NCBI GenBank assembly: GCA_003599865.1 | Contig: QZKS01000054.1 | Location: forward strand, 28,245 to 92,244 | DNA length: 64,000 nucleotides | Direction of reading: 5' to 3' | Source of the DNA: Desulfobacteraceae bacterium | Lineage (GTDB): Bacteria; Desulfobacterota; Desulfobacteria; Desulfobacterales; SURF-7 | Shown: positions 49,395-59,472 of the stretch, piece by piece | Layout: each line of letters begins with the position of its first letter | Position numbering within the stretch: the first letter of the stretch is position 1 | Translations under genes and position numbers: made by a program | The notes under the pieces: generated by a model | Told to the model about the DNA's origin: nothing | Databases searched by the model: none | Seen by the model: only the letters and a program-made list of their open reading frames with translations

Positions 49395-49613
49395 TTATGT
49401 CTTGATATCAACGATAGATCTCAGATTTTCATAGAGAGTGTTTTTCATGTTGATATGAAGGGAAATCTCAATGACTCCGGGTATGACGCGATGGATGATT
49501 TTTTTAATGAGTCCAGAATAATATTGTGGAATCTGGGAGTACATATCATCATATGAGGCTTGAGTTGTAAGTGTCAATTCATATTTTAATGTCCCATATC
49601 TCCTAGTAGAAAA
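49395..49613 (-). pseudogene. Possible gene fragment
   Basis: An open stretch of about 70 codons containing TLTTQASYDDMYSQIPQYYS and then GLIKKIIHRVIPGVIEISL. There is no ATG with a ribosome site; a TTG at 49577 is the only candidate. It could be a fragment of a transposase or another mobile gene, without proof. Confidence 0.25.
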
Positions 49614-49735
49614 TTTTTATTTTTTATCAGATAATTCCATGTAATTCTATTATTTTAAAATGTTTATAAACAAAAGAACAGGAATGGATAGAAATGGGTG
49701 CCCGGTTTGTAGCAAAATATATAGATGAACCAAGG

Positions 49736-52700
49736 TTATTCGATACCTAACCAATCATCCATACTTTTCCAGCCCTTTTCCTTATAAGTTCTATTCGGAT
49801 TGGTAGGAATATCATAAGGTTTATTATCTTTTTTGCAGTAATCTTTCCATTGTTTTTGACTTTTGATATTTAATGAATGAACAAATTTTTTAGCTTCTTC
49901 AAAGTCCCTATGCACCATTAGGCGTGGTGCTATATTACCAGTTCCTAACCAATCACCATAGCTTATCCAGCCTTTGTTATTATAAGTTTTGTGTGGATTA
50001 GCAGGAATATCATCAGGCTTGTTACCACTCTTACAGAATTCCCTCCATTGTCTTTGACCATTTAAATGTAATGAATGAACAAATTCTCTGGCTTCTTTAA
50101 AGGGCCTATACACTATAAATTGTGATGCGATCGTACCGGTTCCCAACCAATCGCCAAAGTTTTTCCAACCTTTTTCTTTATAAGTGTTACTCGGCGCAGT
50201 AGGAATATCATCAGGCATATTAACGCTTTTACAGAATTCTTTCCATTGTTTTTGACCATTTAAATGTAATGAATGAACAAATTCTCTGGCTTCTTTAAAC
50301 GGCCTATATTCTCTGAGAAAATTTGCTTTATTACCAGTTCCCAACCAATCGCCCCAGTTTTTCCAACCTTTTTCTTTATAAGTTCTATCTGGTTTAAAAG
50401 GAATATCATCAGGCTTCATTCCACTTTTACTGTATTTCATCCATTGTTTTTGATTTATTAAATGTAATGAATGAACAAATTCTCTGGCTTCTTTAAACGG
50501 CCTATATTCTCTGAGAAAATTTGCTATATTACCAGTTCCCAACCAATCGCCCCAGTTTTTCCAACCTTTTTCTTTATAAGTTCTATCTGGTTTAAAAGGA
50601 ATATCATCAGGCTTATTGCTGCTCTTACAAAATTCTTCCCACTGGAAGCGACCTTTAAAATTCAGTGAACGAGCAAACTCCCTTGCTTCTGTAAATGGTC
50701 TAAATTGTCTCGCTATAGGCGCTATATTACCAGTTCCTAACCAATCACCATAGCTTATCCAGCCTTTATTCTTATAGATTCGATCTGGGGTAGCCGGGAT
50801 ATCATCAGGCATATTAACGCTTTTACAGAATTCTTTCCATTGTTTTTGACCATTTAAATGTAATGAATGAACAAATTCTCTGGCTTCTTCAAAATTCCTA
50901 TACACCATAAGTTGTGGAGCAATCGTACCGGTTCCTAACCAGTCGCCCATGCTCTTCCAGCCTTTATTCTTATAAGTGTTATTCGGCTTAGTAGGAATAT
51001 CATCGGGCTTATTGCTGCTCTTACAGTATTCTCTCCATTGCCTCTCACTATTTAATTTCAGTGAACGTACAAACTTTCGGGCTTCGTTAAAATCCCTAAA
51101 CACCATAAGACGTGGCGCAATAGTATTCGTTCCTAAAAAGTCTCCCCAACCTTTCCAGCCCTTATCCTTATAGGGATTGCTTGGCCAAGCAGGGATATTA
51201 TCAGGTTTTTTGCCACTTTTGCAGTATTCTTTCCATTGTGTCGTACTGCCTAAATTCAATGAACGAACAAACTCCCGAGCTTCTTCAAATGACAGAAATT
51301 CCATATCCTGAGTTGCTTTTCTACCAGTTCCTAAAAAGTCTCCCCAACCTTTCCAGCCTTTATTATGGTAAGTTCGATATACCTTAACAGGAATATCATC
51401 AGGTTTTTTACCACTCTTGCAGTATTCTTTCCACTCGGTCCCACTTCCTAAATTCAATGTACGAGCAAACTCCCTGGCTTCTTCAAACGGCCTATATTCT
51501 CTGAGAAAATTTGCTATATTACCAGTTCCTAACCAATCACCATACCCTTTCCACCCCTTATCTTTATATGTAATATCCGGCGTAACAGGGATATCATCAG
51601 GTTTATTACCACTCTTGTTATATTCTCTCCATTGCGTCACACTGATTAAATTTAATGAACGAGCAAATTCTCTGGCTTCTTCAAATGGTCGCCAAACCAA
51701 CTTAGCAATTTTCTCCCAACATTTTGTTTCAATCGATTCTATAAATGCTTCAATATCAATTTTTTTTGCGATATTTTCAGCAAAATCAAATTCTACCAAA
51801 TTCCCATTTGCATTTCTTTTGTTGTTGGATACAGTTCTAAAATATTCAATTATCCTTTCATCGTTTGAAGCAAGAGATTTTAAAATAAATAAAATATCAT
51901 CAAAAGCGGTTGTTTCTAATTCATTTCCTCTATTTATTATTGGGATAACGATATATCCATATTCTTTATTTTCAGCAGTCCGCAATGCCCTACCAACCGC
52001 TTGAACAATATCAACCTTGCTCTTTTTTGGATCAGCAAATAATATACAGTCAATATTTTTGACATCTACGCCTTCTGTTAAGCATCTTGCATTAGATATT
52101 AGACTCAGATTTGACAAACTAAACTCATTTAAAATTGAATCTCTTTTACCAGAAGACATTTTCCCGTTAATGTGAAAAGTTTCTAATTCACCATATTCAG
52201 GGAATGATACGGAAAAGCTGTCTATTATTTTTTTAAAAATCTGTGATCTTTTAATTGTACGATGAAAAGAAACCGTATGCTTAATGGGATATTTGTTTTG
52301 TGCTTTCCTAAGGGCAATAACCGAAGCCAACATTTCAGCTTCCATTTCTTTGTCGATTTCAATTTTGTCTGAATATACATATTTATTGCTTCGAATAAGC
52401 CTTTCGATTTCTAACTCATCAACGACTATAGTTATAATCCTATAGTCACTTAATATAGGAGGATCATATTCAAGGGCCTCTTTGAAACTTAATAATTCAA
52501 TAGTATCACCGAAAACATGATAGTCATTCATGCTAATAATGTTATCAGAATTACCGACATATCTTCTCTCGGTAGCGGTCATAAATAATCGCTTAGAAAT
52601 TGTTATGTTTTCATCATGGAGTAAATAAGAAAAAAGTTTGTCTTTTCGGCCAACAGTTTTATGCGCTTCATCAAATATACCAAAATCATATTTGGTATTA

Positions 52701-53659
52701 GACATTTCTGAAGCCTCTGCAATGACTTTACCACTTTGATATGTCGTAAAAACAATAATATCATTTTGCCTGTTGCTATTAAGCCATTGTTTGATAGTTT
52801 CAACATCAGTTTCAACTGGAATACCTAAGTCTTGAGTGAACAACGACAATTCATCTCGTTCGATGTTTGCCACTGTTGCATCAGAACATATAGCTATCCA
52901 GTTCATTTGTCTTTTGTCAGCAATGTTTTCTCTTAGCCAAACATCAATAGTTTGACTAAGTAGCGAAAGGCTTGGAACAGCAATTATTATTTTCCGAGCT
53001 TGAATCTTTTTTGTTATCCAATATGCAGCAAGCGTTTTTCCTGATCCACAAGGCATTATTAACTTACCGCGTGATTGGCCGTCTTTGATAAAATATTTGT
53101 CAGCTTTTGTTATTGCTTTCTGTTGATGGTTTTTGGCTATGAATGGCTTAAGCTTTATGGGCTGATTTTTTAATAAAGATTTAACTCTATTAAAAAAATC
53201 ATCATCAAGTTTTCTCCAGATTTCAGCAGAACAAAAACCTATCTTATCTTGATTTTGAAAAAGCTTTGCATATCGTTCAGTGGTTGTGCAAACAAGGCCA
53301 AAGGATATATTTTTACAGATAACAAAAGAAAGGGAAGAAAAAGTGGCTATTTCGGTATGGGTTAAGGAACTGGATTCTTTATCTCTATATTTAGCCTGAA
53401 TTGCCCAGAATTTACCATCTTTAGCTTCAGCAATTAAGTCTATTCCCTCATCAGGGTTCGGTAAGTTTAATTTTTTGTGGACACTGATTGGCACTTCATT
53501 TAACAACCAAACATTTTTCAACAAGGAAGAGTAACGATGCTCTATCAGAAGATAATATTTTACGAGTAATTCAAAAGCGTCTCCTTTCTCCTTTGTCTTC
53601 AAGTTCGAAATATTATTTTTAAAGTCCGTCCAATTCTGTGAAATTGCAATTTCATTCAT
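49736..53659 (-). CDS. Nuclease-helicase with ten C-terminal 66-residue repeats
   Basis: 1307 residues. An N-terminal restriction-like (PD-D/ExK, Mrr-type) domain has E30 in GDAFELLV, D74 in DEGIDLIAE and the Q88-A-K90 element (WAIQAKYRD). A superfamily 2 helicase follows with Walker A MPCGSGKT (202-209), DEAH in IFDEAHKTVGR, TAT in MTATERRY and VQAVGRALR. From residue 656 to the end stand ten repeats of 66 residues, each with EAREF, KPDDIP and GWK-x-x-GDWLGTG. Such repeats are known as phage-integrase repeat units on other helicases. Likely a DNA-targeting defence or mobile-element protein; the repeats may bind DNA. Single gene, no methylase nearby. Confidence 0.88.
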   Translation of the reverse strand: MNEIAISQNWTDFKNNISNLKTKEKGDAFELLVKYYLLIEHRYSSLLKNVWLLNEVPISVHKKLNLPNPDEGIDLIAEAKDGKFWAIQAKYRDKESSSLTHTEIATFSSLSFVICKNISFGLVCTTTERYAKLFQNQDKIGFCSAEIWRKLDDDFFNRVKSLLKNQPIKLKPFIAKNHQQKAITKADKYFIKDGQSRGKLIMPCGSGKTLAAYWITKKIQARKIIIAVPSLSLLSQTIDVWLRENIADKRQMNWIAICSDATVANIERDELSLFTQDLGIPVETDVETIKQWLNSNRQNDIIVFTTYQSGKVIAEASEMSNTKYDFGIFDEAHKTVGRKDKLFSYLLHDENITISKRLFMTATERRYVGNSDNIISMNDYHVFGDTIELLSFKEALEYDPPILSDYRIITIVVDELEIERLIRSNKYVYSDKIEIDKEMEAEMLASVIALRKAQNKYPIKHTVSFHRTIKRSQIFKKIIDSFSVSFPEYGELETFHINGKMSSGKRDSILNEFSLSNLSLISNARCLTEGVDVKNIDCILFADPKKSKVDIVQAVGRALRTAENKEYGYIVIPIINRGNELETTAFDDILFILKSLASNDERIIEYFRTVSNNKRNANGNLVEFDFAENIAKKIDIEAFIESIETKCWEKIAKLVWRPFEEAREFARSLNLISVTQWREYNKSGNKPDDIPVTPDITYKDKGWKGYGDWLGTGNIANFLREYRPFEEAREFARTLNLGSGTEWKEYCKSGKKPDDIPVKVYRTYHNKGWKGWGDFLGTGRKATQDMEFLSFEEAREFVRSLNLGSTTQWKEYCKSGKKPDNIPAWPSNPYKDKGWKGWGDFLGTNTIAPRLMVFRDFNEARKFVRSLKLNSERQWREYCKSSNKPDDIPTKPNNTYKNKGWKSMGDWLGTGTIAPQLMVYRNFEEAREFVHSLHLNGQKQWKEFCKSVNMPDDIPATPDRIYKNKGWISYGDWLGTGNIAPIARQFRPFTEAREFARSLNFKGRFQWEEFCKSSNKPDDIPFKPDRTYKEKGWKNWGDWLGTGNIANFLREYRPFKEAREFVHSLHLINQKQWMKYSKSGMKPDDIPFKPDRTYKEKGWKNWGDWLGTGNKANFLREYRPFKEAREFVHSLHLNGQKQWKEFCKSVNMPDDIPTAPSNTYKEKGWKNFGDWLGTGTIASQFIVYRPFKEAREFVHSLHLNGQRQWREFCKSGNKPDDIPANPHKTYNNKGWISYGDWLGTGNIAPRLMVHRDFEEAKKFVHSLNIKSQKQWKDYCKKDNKPYDIPTNPNRTYKEKGWKSMDDWLGIE
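49739..51694 (-). repeat. Ten tandem 198-bp coding repeats
   Basis: Nine complete units and one shortened final unit encode the C-terminal repeats of the nuclease-helicase. Neighbouring units in the downstream half share long identical DNA stretches, for example around 50280-50345 and 50480-50545, indicating recent duplication or gene conversion. Upstream units have drifted more. Confidence 0.9.
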
Positions 53660-54009
53660 AGATGAGACTCTTTTTTTAAGGTAAGAATTGCTTTTATCAA
53701 TATTAGCTATTGATAAAATTTACTTTTTTACTAGAAATATAGAAAAAGGTTTCTGGTATGTCAACATGGCATATTAAAATTGCAACGATGTATTCAAACT
53801 TATCGACTTTCACAAAAATAGCTACATTTGATTTGCCGATCTAAAATAGTTTAGCGTGCATTTGCCTCTTATAATAGCCATCGATTTGATGCACTCCCCA
53901 AAGTGATATGTTGGAGATAAGTGAAATAGAAGGATCTGGTTTCATGGGGATGGATTTCTGATCGCAAACTCTGAAGCATATTAAAATCTTTGTGATCGGT
54001 AAATCCAAG
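53660..54009. other. Gap between helicase and zinc-motif gene
   Basis: About 350 bp, AT-rich, no supported gene. It must hold the promoter of the helicase gene on the minus strand, but no clear boxes were seen. Confidence 0.3.
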
Positions 54010-55254
54010 TTAATTTGTCTCGTTAGGCCTCTCGCCCATATCCCAAGATCGAAAATGCGAATATGGCTCATTGTTGACTTCTAATAAATTCTTATTAAAA
54101 TCTTTAGCTTGTATTATATATTCTAATAAGTTTGTTGCCTCTTTATCACACAAAGAAATAACTTCATTTAAAACAAACTCTTTCCCGCCAGTTTTACTTG
54201 CGTAGATCAATTCAATATTTGGTGGCAAATAATAATCCGAATAAATTGGCAAAGTCTTATTGTTGTAAGCAGGAATATTTTTTAAGTCAGAATCAACAAT
54301 CAATCCTATTTTTAAGCTTGGTTTATAAGATGGGTTTTTGGTTATTAATTCAACTGATTTCTTCCAAGCTACATTTTCAGTTTTCTCTACTACATTTCTA
54401 AATTCCAAACATTGTATTGGCGCGTATTCTATTGTTATTATACCGTTATCATCGTACTTAGATTTGCAGAGAACTATACAACTTATTGATATAAATTCCC
54501 CATCAGTTTTTTTTGTTTTTGTAGCTATTGCAAACAGTAAGTCAAATTTTTGCAAATCGAAAAAATGAGAAGGCAAAGAATGCTCATTTTTTGGTAATTC
54601 TGTTAGTGTGAAAAAACCATGACTTTTTGCTATCACTCTTTCAGGAAGCTTAAATTCGTAAGAACCCATATTTTTACTTTCTTTTACAATAACATCACCA
54701 TAAAATAATTTGGTGGTCACCGATGCTTGACTTTGATTTTTGGTAGATCCTGAAATTATTAATTCTTTGCAGCCTTTTTGTGGAATAGTATGAAGGAATA
54801 AGTAAACAGACTTATAACCAAAAGGATCAATTCCATCGACACGAAACATATCCATTGAAATTTTTGTTTTTCCAGTTTGCATTTCAAGATTTGTAGTTTT
54901 TGGGGGAATAGAGACAACAATCGACTTGAAATCAACAAAATCTTCCTCTAAGCGCAATTTTAACCATACCGAAATTACAGGTTTATCATTATTATTGCAG
55001 ATAGAAATGGGTGACTTGGAAGCCGTTTCTCCGGAATGTAAAATAATTGAGGGCACTGAAACATATACACTTTCTTCCCAAAGTGAGGTGACTACTTCTA
55101 TGATGATGGCTCCAAAACAAGAAATCAATACACCTACAAGAACATAAATAAGAAAGCGTTTTGGCTGGGATCTATGCCGATCGCACAGTAGCTTCCCTCC
55201 TGTCGGTTTTTTGCAACGTTTATACTCTTTTGTGATACCCCAACATGTTTTCAT
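54010..55254 (-). CDS. Membrane protein with N-terminal zinc-like motif
   Basis: 414 residues. The start MKTCWGITKEYKRCKKPTGG plus KLLCDRHR places C4, C14, C24 and H27 as a small zinc-binding site on the cytoplasmic side. One membrane helix spans about 34-56. The remaining 350 residues should be outside the membrane and look strand-rich. AAAAAGGT precedes the ATG. No family recognised. The layout (intracellular finger, membrane pass, external domain) resembles a signalling or anti-phage sensor, which is inference. Confidence 0.7.
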   Translation of the reverse strand: MKTCWGITKEYKRCKKPTGGKLLCDRHRSQPKRFLIYVLVGVLISCFGAIIIEVVTSLWEESVYVSVPSIILHSGETASKSPISICNNNDKPVISVWLKLRLEEDFVDFKSIVVSIPPKTTNLEMQTGKTKISMDMFRVDGIDPFGYKSVYLFLHTIPQKGCKELIISGSTKNQSQASVTTKLFYGDVIVKESKNMGSYEFKLPERVIAKSHGFFTLTELPKNEHSLPSHFFDLQKFDLLFAIATKTKKTDGEFISISCIVLCKSKYDDNGIITIEYAPIQCLEFRNVVEKTENVAWKKSVELITKNPSYKPSLKIGLIVDSDLKNIPAYNNKTLPIYSDYYLPPNIELIYASKTGGKEFVLNEVISLCDKEATNLLEYIIQAKDFNKNLLEVNNEPYSHFRSWDMGERPNETN

Positions 55255-55847
55255 ACCTTTTTCTCAAGAAGTAGAATGGATAATCTGGTTAAACAACAGA
55301 AGGAATTAAAATTCAATTTAAAAAAAATCTGACATCTTTGTAATTCAATTCTGATAATTAACTCCCAAATTGCAGGTATATTGAGAAATTTCAAACCATC
55401 AATTTAATTATTTAATTGAAATTATAGCTGATAAAATCTGGATATATGAAAAGCGCAGCGCGATCAAGCGATTTTTCAAACTTTGATCGACTGTAAATTG
55501 AGATTATATCATATAAGAGGAGAGAATATATTCTCTGGAAATCCTTCGGTATCAAACTTGATAATCTGATCTAATATCACAACAAGAAATGACCATTCGA
55601 AAAATCTGATTCTTCCAGATGTTCACAGAGGGTTTTGGTTATTGAAAAACTGGTGATTTTTTCCAGAAATCTATTTTTCTTTTCGGATTTTTTTTTCAAC
55701 CTGTTTTAAAGATTCTTCAATAAGCCTTAGAATAGCTTCATTTCTCGGCAGTTAACCTGAACCTGGCTTGTCTTTTATAACGATTTGGTAAAGTCCATAA
55801 AAATATGATAATGCTCTACCATCAAACACTTTTCATCCGGAGTAAAT
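55255..55847. other. Gap before the YedK gene
   Basis: About 590 bp without a gene. A short dyad (CGATCAA at 55461 and TTGATCG at 55483) is the only structure noted. Confidence 0.3.
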
Positions 55848-56531
55848 ATGTGCGGCAGATTCGTAGGGTTTCGAAAACTGGAAGAATTGAAAAAGTATAT
55901 CCCAATCGACAAGGCTGACTTCGAAATATCTGAAAACTACAATGTCGCTCCATCGCAAGAGGTCTTTTCAGTCATCAAGATTGAAGCATTAAACACACTA
56001 GAGAAACTGCACTGGGGCCTTGTGCCATTCTGGGCCAAGGATAAAGCGATTGGAAACAAACTAATCAATGCCAGAAGTGAAACCGCCGCTATAAAACCCA
56101 GTTTCAGGGACGCATTCAAGAAGCGACGGTGCCTTATCCTGGCAGATGGGTATTACGAATGGAAAGGGGAAAAGGGGGCAAAACAACCATATTTTATCAC
56201 CTTACCAGATGGAAGCCCCTTTGTTTTTGCCGGGCTTTGGGAAACCTGGGATAACCAGGGGCAAAATGATACCGTGTATAAATCCTGTACGATATTAACG
56301 ACCGAAGCAAGTGCGTCGATCCGTGAAATCCATCACAGAATGCCTGTTGTTTTAGAGCCAAATGTCTATGAGGCTTGGCTTGACCCGGATAAACAAAACG
56401 TTGATGAGCTTCAGGCCTTTTTCACAACCGATATTATCCGGGATTTTATCAACTGGCCGGTTTCAAAAGATGTAAATATGGTCAAGGCAAACAAACCATC
56501 TAATATTCAAAAAACGTCGCCAGAGTTTTGA
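55848..56531 (+). CDS. yedK: SOS response-associated peptidase YedK/HMCES
   Basis: 227 residues. The catalytic cysteine is C2 (MCGRFVGF), exposed after removal of Met1. NYNVAPSQ, NARSETA, ADGYYEWKG and IHHRMPVVL supply the other conserved residues. The protein shields abasic sites in single-stranded DNA by a covalent link. Its presence in an island could protect element DNA in transfer or replication. No LexA box was recognised upstream. Normal family length. Confidence 0.93.
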   Translation: MCGRFVGFRKLEELKKYIPIDKADFEISENYNVAPSQEVFSVIKIEALNTLEKLHWGLVPFWAKDKAIGNKLINARSETAAIKPSFRDAFKKRRCLILADGYYEWKGEKGAKQPYFITLPDGSPFVFAGLWETWDNQGQNDTVYKSCTILTTEASASIREIHHRMPVVLEPNVYEAWLDPDKQNVDELQAFFTTDIIRDFINWPVSKDVNMVKANKPSNIQKTSPEF

Positions 56532-56674
56532 CTTGAATCGCTATTTGTTATAAATGGTTTTATATTCATATAAAATCGGTGTTGGTATCTAACCATAAGC
56601 GGCAAACGAAATGTTGTGATAGACCATTTCTTGATGGGAATGTCCAGAATTTTAGTTATGCAGCTATTACCAAT

Positions 56675-57196
56675 TTATATTCCATCCTCTTCTGAATCAA
56701 AACCGATATTTTTTTCATCCGTTTTTCCAAAAACAATGGCTCCTACTGTATCTCTCACTTGGCTTGGATCCTTAATATTTGTAAGTTCAAAATCGGCAAC
56801 ATCTCCTGATACTGTAAGTTTTATTAGGCCGCATTTGAAAAACCAGATATCCCAGTATGAATTACTATATGATTTAATTTGTCGCAATTGGGATAAATTC
56901 ACAGTATTGTTTGTCACACCTAAAAATTTGAACAAATATGAGCTTTCCTGAATTTTATTTTTGTAAATCCTATATTCTGTGTTTTTGATTCTGATATAAG
57001 GGAATAAATTCCTAATGAAAAATATTAACATCCAAATGCACGAAACATATATTTGAAAATAGATGATTGTTGGTGAACTATTTAGAGTGCTGTAGATGGC
57101 AACCGATATTGATAAAAGCATAAAAATTAATATTTCAGTAAAGTTTTTACCCAATAATGCTTTGGCTGATGATTTGATAATGATTGGATATGTCAT
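56675..57196 (-). CDS. Membrane protein with bacterial PH-like domain
   Basis: 173 residues. Two close membrane spans (ILIFMLLSISVAIYS and IYFQIYVSCIWMLIFFI) are followed by EYRIYKNKIQESSYLFKFLG and SQLRQIKSYSNSYWDIWFFK, the pattern of the bPH_2 (DUF304) fold. GAGG lies 6 nt before the ATG. Function unknown; in other bacteria such proteins sit in membranes as small adaptors. Divergent from the XRE gene. Confidence 0.65.
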   Translation of the reverse strand: MTYPIIIKSSAKALLGKNFTEILIFMLLSISVAIYSTLNSSPTIIYFQIYVSCIWMLIFFIRNLFPYIRIKNTEYRIYKNKIQESSYLFKFLGVTNNTVNLSQLRQIKSYSNSYWDIWFFKCGLIKLTVSGDVADFELTNIKDPSQVRDTVGAIVFGKTDEKNIGFDSEEDGI

Positions 57197-57337
57197 TTAA
57201 TACCTCATTTTTTTTCATTACAAAGTAAGACAATAAAAATAATTTTGAATTTATCATTTAGAAAGGAACAATTTTTGATCAAATAGCACTCATAATTCTC
57301 TATTTCAATCAAAATATAACCTATAGTGAGTGTTATG

Positions 57338-57378
57338 CCCTCTTAAATTTTTAGATAATAGCTGAAAATTTAAGAGGG
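57338..57378. promoter_or_regulatory. 14-bp inverted repeat covering the XRE ribosome site
   Basis: Arms 57338-57351 and 57365-57378 are perfect complements with a 13-nt centre. The right arm contains AAGAGGG, the ribosome site of the gene starting at 57383. It can act as an operator for the XRE protein or as an mRNA hairpin that hides the ribosome site. Confidence 0.7.
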
Positions 57379-57382
57379 AAAC

Positions 57383-57703
57383 ATGACGGAAGCAAAAATA
57401 CTTTTAGGTAAACGAATACGATCTTTACGAAGAAGCAAAGATTATTCACAAGAAGAATTTGCTGAATTGGCGGAAATAAGCGGAAAGTACTTAGGAGAAA
57501 TAGAAAGAGGGCAGGCAAATCTCTCTCTTGATATTGTCGAGAAAATTTCAAATGCTTTCAACATAGAAATAGCAGAATTATTTGATTTCCAGCATGAGTC
57601 CACCCGTAAGGAGATGAGACAGAAAATTACCCTGCTACTTAAAAAAGTCGATTACAAGAATTTGCAGATCATTTATAGAATTATCAGATGCATCCTTAAA
57701 TAA
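57383..57703 (+). CDS. XRE-family regulator
   Basis: 106 residues. HTH from LGKRIRSLRRSKDYSQEEFAE to EISGKYLGEIERGQANLS and a short helical C-terminus. AGAGGG four nt before the ATG lies within a palindrome, suggesting autoregulation. It may control the divergent PH-domain gene or the mobility genes to the right. Confidence 0.85.
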   Translation: MTEAKILLGKRIRSLRRSKDYSQEEFAELAEISGKYLGEIERGQANLSLDIVEKISNAFNIEIAELFDFQHESTRKEMRQKITLLLKKVDYKNLQIIYRIIRCILK

Positions 57704-58286
57704 AAAATGTACCGTCAAATTGAGATGCGTAATTTTAAACTCCAGCTGCTTATAATGCCATTCAAAAATTAAGAATTATTTCGTATTCGAACGCGAGAAA
57801 TCCGTTTTAAGGCGCATAAAAAATCAAACACACACATTCTGCCATGTCAGTGCAAGAACGTTTGATATTCGTCAAATGGTGAAGCCTGATTCAAATGAAT
57901 CAATCAAAGCCTATATCCTATTTGTGGAAAACCATAAAAACAATTGGAATACCGTTTGAAAAAATGGAAAATCCATCTCAGATTATTTTTCATTTTCCCC
58001 ACCTCTTTAAATAAATTGATCACATCGGTCATTCAATAAAGTCACTATCTACTTCCCTTCCCAAACAATGTAAAAACTTAATTGACAACCCAAGTACAAT
58101 CTTGATTAGCAAACTATCATTGAAATAACTAATCACGTTATTCTTAAACAAACTAACCATCGATTATATTATATATACTTTTAACATATACTATATTATA
58201 TATACTTTTAACATATACTATACGAGGCTCATTCTTCATCCTTATCAATCCCTATTTCAAGATATTCTATGGAAATAAATTATCAT
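57704..58286. other. Gap with AT-rich tandem repeats beside rep
   Basis: About 580 bp without a gene. Two identical tandem 27-bp units occupy 58167-58193 and 58194-58220. They lie 66 bp from the rep stop and could be part of a replication origin. Confidence 0.55.
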
Positions 58287-59270
58287 TTATATTGCCTTCC
58301 ACATTTTAGTAAAATCTCTCATTGCTTTATTCACTTGATCACTTAAAAAATTCATATATTGTACATCCACTATGTATTGGGCAAAATTTTTTCTTTCCCC
58401 CCTGGTTTTTTTTCGAGCGTCAATTAACTCTTTTTGAAAAATAAAATTAAGTCCCCATGATCCTGGTAAAATATTTGAAGGTTTAAAATCCTTAAATGAC
58501 CATTTTCTCAAATTGAGTTCTATAAATTTGGGATTTTTCATAAAATCTGTTAATGTGTCAATTCCACTTTTTTTTAAAGTCCGCCTTTTTACACTATTTT
58601 CAATTCGGACTCTATTAAAATCCTTTTTATTCCATCCTTTTCCATCCTTTTTGTCATCATCACCGCGTTCATATACTTTATATTGATCTCCAATTCTAAA
58701 AACAGAGCTTTGTGGTTCACCTTTATTTAAATTTCCCCCAAATTCGTTATATTTTCTCTGGTATGGAACATAAATGGTTTTCAAAATAAGTTTAAAAAGT
58801 TCACTAACGTAAAATGGTCCTTTGCAGAACACATCTATAGCATATTCAATTTTTGAAACTTTCAAAGAAGGTATTCTATTAGCCAAAAATGTTAAAAAAA
58901 ATATATATTCTTCTAAGCTGACATCTGCTTTTGGGTGTATTTCAATTTTAAATATTGGGAGATAAGGTTTTTGAGGGTTAAAAAAAATATCAAGACGAAA
59001 TTTAGAATACTGTTTAATTCCCCTACTGCTATAATTAGGATTTCTTATTTGAGGATCATATTTACTATCGAACCATAAATCTCCTAAAGCCTCAATATTT
59101 TCTGATTCTGGAATACTTAAATTATTTCTATCCTTCATATTTTGAGAGCTATTAAGAGTAATAATATGTAGCCTGCATACAATTCTAACGATTCCCTTTT
59201 TTGCCTTTTTAATACGTTGCTCCCATTTATTTCTACGTCGATTATCCCCATTTAGTTTTTTAATCGGCAT
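58287..59270 (-). CDS. Replication initiation-like protein (Rep_trans type, tentative)
   Basis: 327 residues, basic. The centre has SKIEYAIDVFC and then FRIGDQYKVYERGDDDKK with RVRIENSVKRRTLKKSG. The order of a short acidic strand, a tyrosine-containing K-x-Y-x-x-G strand and an R-x-E strand resembles rolling-circle Rep_trans proteins of plasmids and integrative elements. Overall similarity is remote, so the call is tentative. It would explain extrachromosomal copies of the island. Confidence 0.5.
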   Translation of the reverse strand: MPIKKLNGDNRRRNKWEQRIKKAKKGIVRIVCRLHIITLNSSQNMKDRNNLSIPESENIEALGDLWFDSKYDPQIRNPNYSSRGIKQYSKFRLDIFFNPQKPYLPIFKIEIHPKADVSLEEYIFFLTFLANRIPSLKVSKIEYAIDVFCKGPFYVSELFKLILKTIYVPYQRKYNEFGGNLNKGEPQSSVFRIGDQYKVYERGDDDKKDGKGWNKKDFNRVRIENSVKRRTLKKSGIDTLTDFMKNPKFIELNLRKWSFKDFKPSNILPGSWGLNFIFQKELIDARKKTRGERKNFAQYIVDVQYMNFLSDQVNKAMRDFTKMWKAI

Positions 59271-59361
59271 CTGCTTCCCTATCCATAGAGTAAAACAATC
59301 ATTAATAGTTTCTGATGAATTTTGAATTAAGAGGACTAACCATAATTAAGATTGGAGAAAT

Positions 59362-59414
59362 AAAAACCCCCAAAACATTATTGAAAAATCACTAATAATG
59401 TTTTGGGGGTTTTT
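59362..59414. terminator. Strong bidirectional terminator
   Basis: 21-bp perfect stem (59362-59382 and 59394-59414) with CCCCC/GGGGG core and A5/T5 flanks. It lies between the 59473-60102 gene and rep, both on the minus strand, and isolates the latter. Confidence 0.9.
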
Positions 59415-59472
59415 ATTTTCGCTTAGAGGATAAGAAGTATTTATCTATAAATCATCCTAATTATTAAACAAT

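Noticed and set aside
50273..50668. Two near-identical 62-65-codon plus-strand frames
   Set aside because: They are antisense shadows of the helicase repeats and only reflect the repeat DNA.
49739..51694. Possible CRISPR array
   Set aside because: The units are 198-bp coding repeats in frame with a helicase, without constant short repeats and unique spacers.
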